Of a stretch of 64,000 nt of DNA, positions 47,409-58,917 are shown in pieces. Positions within the stretch are counted from its first letter, which is position 1. Every line of letters begins with the position of its first letter. Under the pieces are notes generated by a model. That model had not been told where the DNA came from, searched no databases, and saw only the letters and a list, made by a program, of their open reading frames with translations. Position numbers and translations under genes: made by a program. This stretch comes from an uncultured Celeribacter sp. (GTDB lineage: Bacteria; Pseudomonadota; Alphaproteobacteria; Rhodobacterales; Rhodobacteraceae): NCBI RefSeq assembly GCF_963676475.1, contig NZ_OY781106.1, positions 2,542,001 to 2,606,000 of the forward strand. The letters run 5' to 3'.

Positions 47409-48698
47409 ATGCGTGACACTCTTGACATCCCCGCCCTCGTCGCGCGCCGCGAAGCTTACAAAAGCCTAGAAGCGCCGTTCTATACTTCCCAGGACGTCCT
47501 TGACCTCGATATCGAGGTGATTTTCGGCAACCATTGGATTTTTGTGGGTTCCGAACCGGAACTGCCCGAACCGGGCGACTGTATCACGGTCGAGATCGGT
47601 CCGGTCTCCGTGCTGCTTCTGCGCGGCGACGACGAAGAGATTCGTGGTTTCCACAACGTCTGCCGTCACCGTGGCGCCAAGCTGGTGGACGAGAAATCCA
47701 CCACCATCGGCAACATCGTCTGCCGCTACCACGGCTGGACCTACAACGAAGATGGCGAACTGATCCTGGCCGAACACATGGGCAAGGATTTCAAAAAATC
47801 CTGCCACAACCTGCGCACCGTTCACGTGCGTTCCATCGCTGGCCTGATCTTCATCTGCCTCGCGAAAGACGCCCCGGCGGACATCGACAAGATGGACGAG
47901 ATCATGTCGACCTATATCGCGCCGCATGACATCAAGAACACCAAAGTGGCGTTCCAGTCCGAGTTGATCGAAGACGGCAACTGGAAGCTGACGCTCGAGA
48001 ACAACCGCGAGTGCTACCACTGCGAAGGCAACCACCCGCAGCTGACCGTGCCGCTTTCCGAGTTCGGCTTTGGCTTCTCCCCGGACGAGTTGGACGAGCG
48101 TCGCTCCGACGACGTTGCCAAGTACGAAAAAGAAGTGAACGAAAGCCATGCGCGTTGGACGGCCTGCGGCCTGCCCTCTTCCGAGCAACAGCACCTCTCC
48201 GACGTTACCGGGTTCCGCACCATGCGCCTGCCGCTGATGTGGGAAGGCGAAAGCCACACCGTGGACACGAAAGTGGCCTGTAAAAAACTTCTCGGCAACT
48301 TCAGCCGTGAAACCACCGGCGCCAAACTCGGCGGTCTGAGCTTTTGGACCCACCCGAACTCCTGGCACCATTTCATGTCCGACCACATCGTGACCTTCTC
48401 CGTGCTGCCGCTCGCCCCGGGCCGCACCATGGTGCGCACCACCTGGCTGGTGCATAAGGACGCGATCGAGGGCGAGGATTACAACCTCGACAACCTCACC
48501 CAGGTCTGGACCTACACCAACCAGCAAGACGCCGATCTGGTCGCTCTGGCACAAAAGGGCGTTCAAACAGCCGGTTACCAACCTGGTCCGTACTCGCCCT
48601 ACACCGAGCCGCATGTGGAATCCTTTGCCGCCTGGTACATTGATCGCCTGAAAGACCATTTCGCCAAAGCTGAAACCCAAAAGGTAGCTGCCGAATGA
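47409..48698 (+). CDS. gbcA: Glycine betaine monooxygenase, Rieske oxygenase subunit
   Basis: The 429-residue protein is a Rieske non-heme iron oxygenase. The 2Fe-2S cluster ligands are Cys85-x-His87 (CRHRG) and Cys105-x2-His108 (CRYHGW). The mononuclear iron site shows His204 and His209 in ECYHCEGNHP. The gene set suggests it demethylates glycine betaine to dimethylglycine and formaldehyde. Related Rieske enzymes act on stachydrine or other quaternary amines, so this substrate rests on context. GAGG lies 9 nt before the ATG. The stop overlaps gbcB by 4 bp. Confidence 0.9.
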   Translation: MRDTLDIPALVARREAYKSLEAPFYTSQDVLDLDIEVIFGNHWIFVGSEPELPEPGDCITVEIGPVSVLLLRGDDEEIRGFHNVCRHRGAKLVDEKSTTIGNIVCRYHGWTYNEDGELILAEHMGKDFKKSCHNLRTVHVRSIAGLIFICLAKDAPADIDKMDEIMSTYIAPHDIKNTKVAFQSELIEDGNWKLTLENNRECYHCEGNHPQLTVPLSEFGFGFSPDELDERRSDDVAKYEKEVNESHARWTACGLPSSEQQHLSDVTGFRTMRLPLMWEGESHTVDTKVACKKLLGNFSRETTGAKLGGLSFWTHPNSWHHFMSDHIVTFSVLPLAPGRTMVRTTWLVHKDAIEGEDYNLDNLTQVWTYTNQQDADLVALAQKGVQTAGYQPGPYSPYTEPHVESFAAWYIDRLKDHFAKAETQKVAAE

Positions 48699-49789
48699 CT
48701 GCACCGGCCAACGAAAAGCTGACCGAAGCAACAGGCGTTCCCCCGTGGGATCCGGAGGTAGACGACACGCTCGTCTGCCGCCAGGTCCGTCAGGAAACGC
48801 ATGACGTAAAGACCTTCGTGTTCTCCGCGCGTGAACCGCGTGATTTCCGGTTCTATCCGGGTCAGCACATGACCTTTGAACTTCCGGTCGACGGCATGGT
48901 CACGCGCAGCTACACCATCTCCGCCTCGGCGGCGCGCCCCTACCGGATCGAGATCACGGTGAAACGCGTCCCGGGCGGCCCCGGTTCCAACTGGCTGCAT
49001 GACAACATGTTGCCGGGCAAGGAGTTGACCGTGATTGGCCCGTCGGGGGAGTTCACCACCGACGCCAATGCGGAAGAGAAACTCCTGTTCATCTCCGCCG
49101 GCAGCGGCATCACACCGTTGATGTCGATGACCCGCACGGCCTGCGATTTGTCGGAACCCTATGACCTGCATTTCGTTCATGCGGCCCGGACCCCTGCGGA
49201 TTTGATTTTCCGCAAGGAGCTTGAGCTTCTGGCGATGCAGAACCCGGCCCTGAAATTGGCTCTGACGGTCGATACCACCTCTGCCAGCCACGCCTGGAGC
49301 GGCTATGTCGGTCGCCTGAACCTCCAGATGCTCGCCATGATGTCGCCGGATTACAAAGAGCGCAAAGTGTTCTGCTGTGGCCCGGCCCGCTTCATGGAAG
49401 GCGTGCGCGACATGCTGCGCGAGGGCGGGTTCAATATGGACCATTATTACGAGGAAAGCTTTGACTTCGGGGCAGAAACCGCCGGCACCATCGAGGAACC
49501 GACCTCTGCGCCCGAGATCAGCGGTGAAACCTTCCGCGTGAGCTTTCCGAAAACCGGCCATGTGGTCGAGGTCAGCCCCGGCATGACCATTCTGACCGCC
49601 GCCAAAGAGGCTGGCCTGCTGCCGATGTCATCGTGTCAGCGCGGCATCTGCGGCACCTGCAAATCGAAACTGCTCTCAGGCGAAGTCGATATGCAACACG
49701 GTGGGGGCATTCGCAAACGCGAGGTGGATCAGGGCAAAATCCTGATCTGTTGCTCCACACCGCTTACAGACGTCGAGGTCGAACTTTAA
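48695..49789 (+). CDS. gbcB: Glycine betaine monooxygenase, reductase subunit
   Basis: The 364-residue protein passes electrons from NAD(P)H to GbcA. It has an FAD domain with RSYTISAS near residue 70, an NAD domain with SAGSGITPLMSM near 130, and a C-terminal plant-type ferredoxin with Cys314, Cys319, Cys322 and Cys352. It is translationally coupled to gbcA. Confidence 0.92.
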   Translation: MTAPANEKLTEATGVPPWDPEVDDTLVCRQVRQETHDVKTFVFSAREPRDFRFYPGQHMTFELPVDGMVTRSYTISASAARPYRIEITVKRVPGGPGSNWLHDNMLPGKELTVIGPSGEFTTDANAEEKLLFISAGSGITPLMSMTRTACDLSEPYDLHFVHAARTPADLIFRKELELLAMQNPALKLALTVDTTSASHAWSGYVGRLNLQMLAMMSPDYKERKVFCCGPARFMEGVRDMLREGGFNMDHYYEESFDFGAETAGTIEEPTSAPEISGETFRVSFPKTGHVVEVSPGMTILTAAKEAGLLPMSSCQRGICGTCKSKLLSGEVDMQHGGGIRKREVDQGKILICCSTPLTDVEVEL

Positions 49790-49917
49790 GACCTCGCCCC
49801 CAGCCATGCCCATCCGCAGGCAACGCGTTTGCGCGATGGGTATGGCTGTCTACAAAGGCCCAACAAGAGGCCTGAATACGGACCAAATCCGCTAGAATTA
49901 ACATTGGAGGGATATCC

Positions 49918-51558
49918 ATGACTGACCAGAAAGATCCGGATCCGACGTCCTACGAGGCGCCGCCGGAAAGTGTCATCGACACAGATTACGATATTGGCCA
50001 GGACAATATCGAAGGCACCTTGGGGCCGTTTGGCTTTGACCTGCACAAACCGGTGTTCCCGGTCTCTGCCATCGCCGTCATCGCCTTTGTGGTGTTCACC
50101 CTGCTGCTGCCCGAAGTTGCGGGCAACACCTTCAGCGCCATGTTCTCTTTCGTGACCAAAGGGTTCGATTGGTTTTTCCTTGGCGCCGCTGACATTTTCG
50201 TCATCGTCTGTCTCGCCATCGTCATCAGCCCCTACGGCAAAATCCGTCTGGGCGGCCCCGAAGCGAAACCTGACTTCAGCTACACCAGCTGGTTCGCGAT
50301 GCTTTTCGCCGCCGGCATGGGCATCGGCCTGATGTTCTACGGGGTGTCCGAGCCTCTGAGCCACTTCTCTTCGTCCTTGGGCGGAATTTCCGTCGGCGAA
50401 GACGGCGTGCGCACCGACTGGGCGCCGCTGGGTGCCGCTGGCGGCAACGAAGCCGAAGCCGTGCGTCTCGGCATGGCCGCGTCGATCTTCCACTGGGGTC
50501 TGCATCCCTGGGCGATCTATGCCATTGTGGCGCTGAGCCTCGCGCTCTTCTCCTACAACAAGGGCCTTCCGCTCACCATCCGCTCCGCCTTCTACCCGAT
50601 CTTCGGCGAACGCGTCTGGGGCTGGCCGGGTCACATCATCGACATCCTCGCCGTGTTCGCGACCCTCTTCGGTCTCGCCACCTCGCTGGGTCTCGGGGCC
50701 GCACAAGCCAACTCCGGGTTCAACAAACTCTTCGGCATGCCGATCAGCGACACCTCTCAGGTGCTCTTGATCTGCGGCATCACTGCGCTCGCTCTGTTCT
50801 CCGTGATCCGTGGCCTCGAAGCCGGTGTGAAACTCCTGTCCGAGATCAACATGGGCCTCGCCTTCCTGCTCTGGGCCTTTGTGCTCATCGCCGGTCCGAC
50901 GCTTTTGCTGACCACGGATGTGCTCAGCTTCCTCGGCGCCTACCTGCAATACCTGCCAGAACTGTCGAACCCGGTCGCACGTGACGATGTCAATTTCGTT
51001 CAGGGCTGGACCTCCTTCTATTGGGCCTGGTGGATTTCTTGGTCCCCGTTCGTCGGCATGTTCATCGCCCGCGTCTCCCGTGGCCGGACCGTGCGCGAGT
51101 TCATCATCTCCGTGCTGCTCGTGCCCTCCCTCGTCTGTGTGCTCTGGATGTCCGTCTTCGGCGGCGCCGCGATCAACCAGGTGGTGCGTGATGGCTACAT
51201 GGCCGTGACCGAAGCCCCCCTGCCGCTTCAGCTCTTCACCATGCTGGACGCCATGCCTTGGACGGCGATCACCTCCTTCATCGGGATCGTTCTGGTCATC
51301 GTGTTCTTCGTGACCTCGTCGGACTCCGGCTCTCTCGTGATCGACACCATCGCCGCTGGCGGTAAAGTCGACGCGCCGGTGCCGCAGCGTGTGTTCTGGT
51401 GCCTGTTCGAAGGTGTGGTGGCCATCGTGCTTCTGCTCTCCGCAGGGGGTCTGAGCTCGCTGCAATCCATGGTCATCTCGACCGGCCTTCCGTTCACCGT
51501 GGTCCTTCTGGTCATGTGTGTCGCGATCTGGCGCGGTCTGGCGTCCGAGCCCAGATAA
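49918..51558 (+). CDS. BCCT-family betaine/carnitine/choline transporter
   Basis: The 546-residue protein has about twelve membrane helices. The family signature includes GMGIGLMFYGVSEPLSHF (near 130-147) and FYWAWWISWSPFVGMFIARVSRG (near 367-390), with the conserved Trp-rich TM8 segment. Glycine betaine is the likely substrate given the neighbours. Long C-terminal osmosensing extensions are absent, which suits a catabolic role. GGAGGG precedes the ATG. Confidence 0.92.
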   Translation: MTDQKDPDPTSYEAPPESVIDTDYDIGQDNIEGTLGPFGFDLHKPVFPVSAIAVIAFVVFTLLLPEVAGNTFSAMFSFVTKGFDWFFLGAADIFVIVCLAIVISPYGKIRLGGPEAKPDFSYTSWFAMLFAAGMGIGLMFYGVSEPLSHFSSSLGGISVGEDGVRTDWAPLGAAGGNEAEAVRLGMAASIFHWGLHPWAIYAIVALSLALFSYNKGLPLTIRSAFYPIFGERVWGWPGHIIDILAVFATLFGLATSLGLGAAQANSGFNKLFGMPISDTSQVLLICGITALALFSVIRGLEAGVKLLSEINMGLAFLLWAFVLIAGPTLLLTTDVLSFLGAYLQYLPELSNPVARDDVNFVQGWTSFYWAWWISWSPFVGMFIARVSRGRTVREFIISVLLVPSLVCVLWMSVFGGAAINQVVRDGYMAVTEAPLPLQLFTMLDAMPWTAITSFIGIVLVIVFFVTSSDSGSLVIDTIAAGGKVDAPVPQRVFWCLFEGVVAIVLLLSAGGLSSLQSMVISTGLPFTVVLLVMCVAIWRGLASEPR

Positions 51559-51584
51559 CAACCTCGGGCTTCCCCTGCCCTTTG

Positions 51585-51621
51585 CGCCGCCGGAAGGTTC
51601 GTCCTCTGGCGGCGTTTTTTA
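51585..51621 (+). terminator. Rho-independent terminator after the BCCT gene
   Basis: CGCCGCC (51585-51591) pairs with GGCGGCG (51608-51614), with inner pairing AGG-TTCG-CCT, followed by six or seven T residues. It separates gbcAB-BCCT from folB. Confidence 0.92.
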
Positions 51622-51648
51622 TACCCCGCCTCTCATTTCGTCCGATCC

Positions 51649-52023
51649 ATGAGCCCGCCAATGTCCGACCGCATTTTCATCAGCAATCTCTGCCTCTACG
51701 GCTTTCACGGCGTCATGCCCGAGGAAAAACGTCTCGGGCAGAGGTTTTACATCGACCTGTCCTGCGAGATCGACCTCGCGCCTGCGGGGCAAGCGGATGA
51801 CTACGGGCTGACGGTCTGTTACGATGCGCTGTGTAAACTGGCGCAAAAGACCTGTGACAGCGGGCCGTTCGATCTGATCGAAACACTGGGCGAACGCATC
51901 GCCGAAGCCGTTCTCGACCAGTTTGCCGCCATCCGTTCCGTGCGGGTGACCGTGCGCAAACCCTCCGCCCCGATCGCCGCCGCTCTGGATCACGTCGGCA
52001 TCGAAATTCTGCGACAGCGCTGA
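51649..52023 (+). CDS. folB: Dihydroneopterin aldolase
   Basis: The 124-residue protein is a FolB enzyme making the hydroxymethyldihydropterin precursor of folate. Motifs are LYGFHGVMPEEKRLGQRF near residue 15 and FDLIETLGERIAEAV near 78, with the catalytic Lys in VRKPSAPI. It sits between the BCCT gene and the sarcosine oxidase operon; the neighbouring enzymes use tetrahydrofolate. A second in-frame ATG at 51661 is an alternative start. Confidence 0.9.
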   Translation: MSPPMSDRIFISNLCLYGFHGVMPEEKRLGQRFYIDLSCEIDLAPAGQADDYGLTVCYDALCKLAQKTCDSGPFDLIETLGERIAEAVLDQFAAIRSVRVTVRKPSAPIAAALDHVGIEILRQR

Positions 52024-52387
52024 GCGGAAATTGCTGCGCCTGCGACAGGACATATGCGGCAGCTGCACAGCCCGCATTTTTCGCCCGAAATCCACCCCGA
52101 AATCCACAGGGCAAAGCGATTCCATTGGCTGAGCTGCAAAATGGGGCATCGTCCGTGGTTGCGCGGCGCAAACGCACCAAAAATCAATCATAGAAGGGAA
52201 ATTCACGCCCAAAGAATATGCACAATGCAGACAATCCGCTCCGCAATGGATAAGATTTTCTGACCAACGCAACAAAAACGTGACGATGACGCATACATTC
52301 ACAACGCGTGGCGCAAATATCCGATTATTCGCCCGGTTTAGACGCGATCATCGCCCAATTCCTTCTCTCACAGAGAAAGCCTGCACG
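52024..52387 (+). promoter_or_regulatory. Intergenic region before soxB
   Basis: No gene was found in this 364-bp stretch. It is less GC-rich toward 52180-52330 and should contain the soxBDAG-glyA promoter. I saw no strong palindrome or terminator. Confidence 0.35.
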
Positions 52388-53641
52388 ATGACACGCTTCA
52401 ATGCACTTAACCTTGTTAAGAACGCCCTGACCGGGCACAAGAACTGGACCGAGCAATGGCCGGAGAGCCAGCCGAAAGCCGAGTATGACGTGGTCATCGT
52501 CGGTGCCGGCGGCCACGGGCTTGGTGCCGCTTACTATCTGGCCAAAGAACACGGCATCACCAATGTCGCCGTGATCGACAAAGGCTGGCTCGGCGGCGGC
52601 AACACCGGCCGGAACACCACGATCATTCGCTCGAACTACCTCTACGACGAATCCGCACGGATGTTCGATCACGCGGTCGATCTGTGGCAGAACCTGAGCC
52701 AAGAGCTGAACTACAACGTGATGTATTCCAACCGCGGCTGTCTGATGCTCGCGCATACGGTGCATGACGTGCAGAGCTTTAAGCGTCACATCCACGCCAA
52801 CCGTCTGAACGGCGTCGACAACCGCTGGCTCAGCCCGGAAGAGTGCAAAGAATACTGCCCGCCGATCAACATCGCGCCGGACGCCCGTTACCCTGTGATG
52901 GGCGGTGCGCTTCAGGAACGTGCCGGGACTGCGCGTCACGATGCCGTGGCCTGGGGCTATGCCCGTGGTGCCGCCGAGCGTGGCGTGGACATCATCCAGA
53001 ACTGTGCCGTGACCGCGATCCGCCGCAACCCGGACGGCTCCGTCGCAGGCGTCGACACCGACAAGGGTTTCATCAAGGCCAAGAAGGTCGCCGTCTCTGC
53101 CTCTGGCCACAACTCGATGGTCATGGAAACCGCAGGCGTCCGTCTGCCGCTCGAATCCATGCCGCTTCAAGCGCTCGTGTCCGAGCCGATCAAACCGATC
53201 TTCCCCTGCGTCGTGATGTCGAACGCCGTGCACGCCTATTGTTCCCAGTCGGACAAAGGCGAGTTGGTCATCGGGTCCGGTACGGACCAATACGTGTCCT
53301 ATAGCCAACGTGGCGGCCTGCCGCTCATCGAGCACACGATTGCGGCCATCTCCGAAGTCTTCCCGATCTTCAACCGCATGCGGATGCTGCGTAAATGGGG
53401 CGGGATCACCGACAACACACCGGACCGTTCGCCGATCGTCGGCAAGACCCCCGTCCAGAACCTCTATGTCAACTGTGGCTGGGGCACGGGCGGGTTCAAA
53501 GCCACCCCGGGGGCCGCGCACACGCTGGCCTGGACCGTTGCCAAAGACGAACCGCACCCGATCAACGCGCCCTTCACGCTGGACCGTTTCCGCACGGGCC
53601 GCCTGATCGACGAAGCGGCTGCGGCTGCTGTTGCGCACTAA
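52388..53641 (+). CDS. soxB: Sarcosine oxidase subunit beta
   Basis: The 417-residue flavoprotein subunit holds FAD (YDVVIVGAGGHGLGAAYYLA, residues 33-52) and, in the heterotetramer, covalently bound FMN near ERAGTARHDAVAWGYARGA. It oxidises sarcosine to glycine. The start at 52388 gives the usual N-terminus MTRFNALNLVKNAL; 36 upstream codons have no homology. It leads the operon soxB-D-A-G-glyA. Confidence 0.95.
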   Translation: MTRFNALNLVKNALTGHKNWTEQWPESQPKAEYDVVIVGAGGHGLGAAYYLAKEHGITNVAVIDKGWLGGGNTGRNTTIIRSNYLYDESARMFDHAVDLWQNLSQELNYNVMYSNRGCLMLAHTVHDVQSFKRHIHANRLNGVDNRWLSPEECKEYCPPINIAPDARYPVMGGALQERAGTARHDAVAWGYARGAAERGVDIIQNCAVTAIRRNPDGSVAGVDTDKGFIKAKKVAVSASGHNSMVMETAGVRLPLESMPLQALVSEPIKPIFPCVVMSNAVHAYCSQSDKGELVIGSGTDQYVSYSQRGGLPLIEHTIAAISEVFPIFNRMRMLRKWGGITDNTPDRSPIVGKTPVQNLYVNCGWGTGGFKATPGAAHTLAWTVAKDEPHPINAPFTLDRFRTGRLIDEAAAAAVAH

Positions 53642-53653
53642 GGAGACACGAAC

Positions 53654-53959
53654 ATGCTTCAGATTTTTTGCCCCTATTGCGAAGAACTGCTTCCGGAAAC
53701 GGAATTTGTTTACGCAGGCGAAGCACATATCGACCGTCCGGTGTCTCCCTCGGAGCAAACCGACGAAGAATGGGCCGAGTTCCTGTTCATGCGCAAGAAC
53801 GTGAAAGGCATCCACTTTGAACGCTGGCGCCACATCCACGGTTGTGGTCGCTACTTCAACGTCGTGCGCAACACGATCACCGACAAAATCATCGTGACCT
53901 ATAAAGCGGGCGAGCCACAGCCCGATCTCTCCAAAATTCTGGAGGAGCAAAACCAATGA
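53654..53959 (+). CDS. soxD: Sarcosine oxidase subunit delta
   Basis: This 101-residue subunit binds structural zinc, with ligands from FCPYCEE (Cys6, Cys9) and WRHIHGCGR (His60 and Cys64). It has no catalytic role of its own. It begins 12 bp after soxB and overlaps soxA by 4 bp. Confidence 0.95.
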   Translation: MLQIFCPYCEELLPETEFVYAGEAHIDRPVSPSEQTDEEWAEFLFMRKNVKGIHFERWRHIHGCGRYFNVVRNTITDKIIVTYKAGEPQPDLSKILEEQNQ

Positions 53960-56946
53960 GCACTTACCGCGTAAAAGGCAAAGGTCGTGTCGACGCGTCG
54001 AAACCCGTCGTGTTCACCTTTGACGGCAAACCCTACACTGGCCTGAAAGGCGACACCGTCGCCTCTGCCCTTCTGGCGCACGGCGTGCATCTGATGGGCC
54101 GGTCGTTCAAATATCACCGCCCGCGTGGCGCCGTCGCGGCCGGTTCTGAGGAGCCCAACGCGCTGATCGGCACCCGTCGTGGGCCGGGTCGGTTCGAGCC
54201 GAACACCCGCGCCACGGTGCAGGAGATCTGGGAAGGTCTGGAGACCAATTCCCAGAACAAATTCCCGAGCCTGAAATTCGACGTGGGCGCCGTGAACGAC
54301 GCCGCCTACATGATGTTCTCGGCAGGTTTCTACTATAAAACCTTCATGTGGCCGCGCTCCTTCTGGGACAAGGTTTATGAGCCCTTCATCCGTGCCGCCG
54401 CCGGCCTGGGTGTGTCCCCGACCGAACATGACCCGGACACCTATGCCTCACGCAACCTGTTCTGCGATCTGTTGATCGTGGGCGCCGGTCCCGCCGGGAT
54501 CGCCGCCGCACGCGAAGCGGCTGGCAAAGGTCTGTCTGTCGTGCTCGTCGACGAGAACGCCGAAATGGGTGGCTCGATCCTGTCGGAACCGCAAGCCAAG
54601 ATCGAGGGCAAGACCTCTTGGGACTGGCTGTCGGACGAGCTTGCCGATCTGAAAGCAGCAGGCGTCAAGTTGATGACCCGCACCACCGCGATCGGGTACT
54701 ACCACGAGAACATGATCGGTCTCGTTGAGAAGCTCACCGACCACCTGCCGACACTCCCCGCCGACACCCCGCGCGAGCGGATGTGGCATGTGCGCGCCAA
54801 ACAGGTCGTTCTGGCCCAAGGCGCACTGGAAAAACCGCTGGTGTTCCACGGCAACGACCGTCCGGGCGTGATGCTCGCCGGTTCTGCCCAGACCTACTTG
54901 CACCGCTATGGCGTCAAGGTCGGCAACAGCCCGGTCGTCGTCACCTCGCATGACAGCGCCTGGTATGCCGCTTTCGATCTTCAGGAGGCGGGCGCCTACG
55001 TTCAGGCCATCGTCGACACCCGTGCGCAGGTCCGTCAGGATCTTCAGGCCGAGGCCCGCGCCCGTGGTATCCCGGTGAAACTGTCGCACACTGTGACGGC
55101 CACCGGCGGTCGCCTGCGCGTCAACAATGTCCGCGTAAACCCGGTCAACGGCAGCAGCGTCGGCAACGGTCAGTGGATCAAATGCGATGCGCTTTTGATG
55201 TCCGGCGGCTGGACCCCGTCCCTGCACCTATTCTCCCACACCAAGGGCAGCCTGACCTGGGACGACGATCTCACCACTTTCTTGCCGAAAGACACGCCGG
55301 AAGATTGCGTGATCACCGGCGCGTCGCGTGGCCTTTGGGGCACCGAGGCGGCGCTGCGTGATGGTGCCGAACGTGTGGGCGAGGCTCTGGCCAAGCTCGG
55401 CGTCGAGGTCACCGCGACCGCGTACACCGTGGCGGACGACCGCACCGGCTCTGGCGTCATGATGCGCGAACTGCCGACGGATCGCAGCCCGGGCAAAGCG
55501 AAAGCCTTTGTCGACTACCAGAACGACGTGACCGCAAAAGACCTGCGTCTCGCCGTGCGCGAGGGCATGCGCTCCATTGAGCACGTCAAACGCTACACCA
55601 CCAACGGCATGGCGACCGACCAAGGCAAGATGTCCAACATCAACGGCCTCAACATCGCCGCCGACGCTCTGGGCAAAAAGCAACCGCAGGTGGGTCTGAC
55701 GACCTTCCGTCCGCCCTACACGCCGACCACCTTCGGCGCCTTTGCGGGCTATCACCGCGGTGAGCATTTCGAAGTGGTGCGTAAGACGCAGATCGACGAC
55801 TGGGCCGAATCCCATGGCGCCGTGTTCGAACCCGTGGGTCAGTGGCGCCGTGCGCGTTACTTCCCGAAAGCGGGCGAAACCATGGATCAGGCCGTGACCC
55901 GCGAATGTGCGGCGACGCGCTCCTCCGTGGGCATCTTCGACGCCTCCACGCTGGGCAAGATCGAAGTCGTCGGGCCGGATGCGGCCGAATTCGTCAACCG
56001 CATGTACACCAACCCGTTCCTGAAACTGGCACCGGGCAAATGTCGCTACGGTCTCCTGCTGGGCGATGACGGCTACATCCGCGACGACGGTGTGATCGCC
56101 CGCGTCGACGAGAACCGGTTCCACGTCACCACCACCACCGGTGGCGCAGCGCGTGTGCTGAACATGATGGAAGACTACCTCCAAACGGAATGGCCCGATC
56201 TGAACGTCTGGCTCACCTCCACCACGGAGCAATGGTCCACCGTTGCCCTGAACGGCCCGAACGCCGCCAAACTGCTCGCGCCCTTCGTCGAAGGCATCGA
56301 ACTGACCGAAGAAGCCTTCCCGCATATGTCTTGCGTGAATTGCACCGTCGCGGGCTACCCGGCCCGTCTGTGGCGCGTGAGCTTCACCGGTGAGATCGGC
56401 TTTGAGATCAACGTGGCAGCACCCTATGGTCGCGATCTTTGGGAAAAACTGTGGGAGGCGGGTCAGAAATACGACATCACTCCCTACGGCACCGAGACCA
56501 TGCACGTGTTGCGCGCCGAAAAAGGCTACATCATCGTCGGTCAGGACACCGATGGCACCGTCACCCCGCAGGACGCGGGCATGGACTGGGCCATTGGCAA
56601 AAAGAAAGCCGACTTTGTGGGCATGCGCGGTTTGCGCCGCCCGGACCTCGTGGCCGAGGGTCGCAAACAGCTCGTGGGTCTTCTGACCGAAGACAACAGC
56701 TGGCTCGAGGAAGGCGCTCAGATCGTGTTCGATCCGAAACAGCCGGTTCCGATGACCATGCGCGGTCACGTGACCTCGTCTTACAATCAAGGCACGACCG
56801 GTCGTCCGATCGCTCTGGCCGTGATCGAAGGCGGTCACTCGAAGATGGGCGAAACGGTCTACATCCCGATGCCGGATCGGACCATCGCCGCAAAAATCAC
56901 CGGGACCGTGTTCTACGATCCCGAAAACAGCCGCCTGAAAATCTGA
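53956..56946 (+). CDS. soxA: Sarcosine oxidase subunit alpha
   Basis: The 996-residue subunit has an N-terminal ferredoxin-like domain (VVFTFDGKPYTGLKGDTVASALL, seen by its ends), a dinucleotide-binding domain (LLIVGAGPAGIAAAREA near residue 172) and a C-terminal aminomethyltransferase-like domain that binds tetrahydrofolate and traps the methyl carbon as methylene-THF. Length matches the family. It is the largest subunit of the heterotetramer. Confidence 0.95.
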   Translation: MSTYRVKGKGRVDASKPVVFTFDGKPYTGLKGDTVASALLAHGVHLMGRSFKYHRPRGAVAAGSEEPNALIGTRRGPGRFEPNTRATVQEIWEGLETNSQNKFPSLKFDVGAVNDAAYMMFSAGFYYKTFMWPRSFWDKVYEPFIRAAAGLGVSPTEHDPDTYASRNLFCDLLIVGAGPAGIAAAREAAGKGLSVVLVDENAEMGGSILSEPQAKIEGKTSWDWLSDELADLKAAGVKLMTRTTAIGYYHENMIGLVEKLTDHLPTLPADTPRERMWHVRAKQVVLAQGALEKPLVFHGNDRPGVMLAGSAQTYLHRYGVKVGNSPVVVTSHDSAWYAAFDLQEAGAYVQAIVDTRAQVRQDLQAEARARGIPVKLSHTVTATGGRLRVNNVRVNPVNGSSVGNGQWIKCDALLMSGGWTPSLHLFSHTKGSLTWDDDLTTFLPKDTPEDCVITGASRGLWGTEAALRDGAERVGEALAKLGVEVTATAYTVADDRTGSGVMMRELPTDRSPGKAKAFVDYQNDVTAKDLRLAVREGMRSIEHVKRYTTNGMATDQGKMSNINGLNIAADALGKKQPQVGLTTFRPPYTPTTFGAFAGYHRGEHFEVVRKTQIDDWAESHGAVFEPVGQWRRARYFPKAGETMDQAVTRECAATRSSVGIFDASTLGKIEVVGPDAAEFVNRMYTNPFLKLAPGKCRYGLLLGDDGYIRDDGVIARVDENRFHVTTTTGGAARVLNMMEDYLQTEWPDLNVWLTSTTEQWSTVALNGPNAAKLLAPFVEGIELTEEAFPHMSCVNCTVAGYPARLWRVSFTGEIGFEINVAAPYGRDLWEKLWEAGQKYDITPYGTETMHVLRAEKGYIIVGQDTDGTVTPQDAGMDWAIGKKKADFVGMRGLRRPDLVAEGRKQLVGLLTEDNSWLEEGAQIVFDPKQPVPMTMRGHVTSSYNQGTTGRPIALAVIEGGHSKMGETVYIPMPDRTIAAKITGTVFYDPENSRLKI

Positions 56947-56959
56947 TCGGAGGTCAGAC

Positions 56960-57514
56960 ATGTCCAAGCATATCTCTTCTCTGGCCCCCTCGGTCGTGGT
57001 GGATACCGCTGCTGCCCGTGTGGCCGTTTCTCAACTGATTGGCCGCATCTCTTTGCGTGCCCGTGGTGATCTTGCCGCGGTGAGCAAAGCCATCGGCCTC
57101 GATCTTCCGACCCAGATCGGGACCCGCGCCAAGGCAGAAGGCATCGAAGCCGCCTGTCTCGGCCCGGACGAGTGGACCCTTTTGGTCTCGCTTGAGCAGA
57201 TCGAAAAGGTGGAGGACGCTTTGGCGGCCCTCTACCCCTCGCTGCCGCATTCGATGACCGAAATCACCGGCCGCGAAGTGACCTTCACCATCGAGGGTCC
57301 GCAAACCCCCGACCTTCTGAGCATCGGGCTGGCGCGGGACGTCAATTCGATCAAGGTCGGCCAGGCCCGCCGCACGCTTTTCGACGGCGCAACCGTTACT
57401 CTCTGGCGCGATTCCGAGACCAGCTTCCGCATGGATGTCTGGAACAGCTTCGCCCCTTTCCTTGCCACAACCCTTGAGACCGGCGCGAAAGAACTCGCCG
57501 CCGAACTCGCCTGA
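56960..57514 (+). CDS. soxG: Sarcosine oxidase subunit gamma
   Basis: The 184-residue subunit completes the tetramer and is related to the N-terminal part of GcvT proteins. LGPDEWTLLV and SLPHSMTEITGREVTFTIEGP are typical blocks. GGAGG lies 7 nt before the ATG. It is 13 bp after soxA and 18 bp before glyA. Confidence 0.92.
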   Translation: MSKHISSLAPSVVVDTAAARVAVSQLIGRISLRARGDLAAVSKAIGLDLPTQIGTRAKAEGIEAACLGPDEWTLLVSLEQIEKVEDALAALYPSLPHSMTEITGREVTFTIEGPQTPDLLSIGLARDVNSIKVGQARRTLFDGATVTLWRDSETSFRMDVWNSFAPFLATTLETGAKELAAELA

Positions 57515-57532
57515 ACCTGAAGGATCATCCGC

Positions 57533-58801
<1,269 letters not shown>

Positions 58802-58917
58802 TCCACGCGCGGCCTCCCTCCGGTTTATGGCGTGGGGTGGCCGCATACCAAATCGATCTCTGATCTGTGGGGCCTGACGTTTTATGCGCGGGCCCTCATT
58901 TGCAAAAGGGCACCGCC

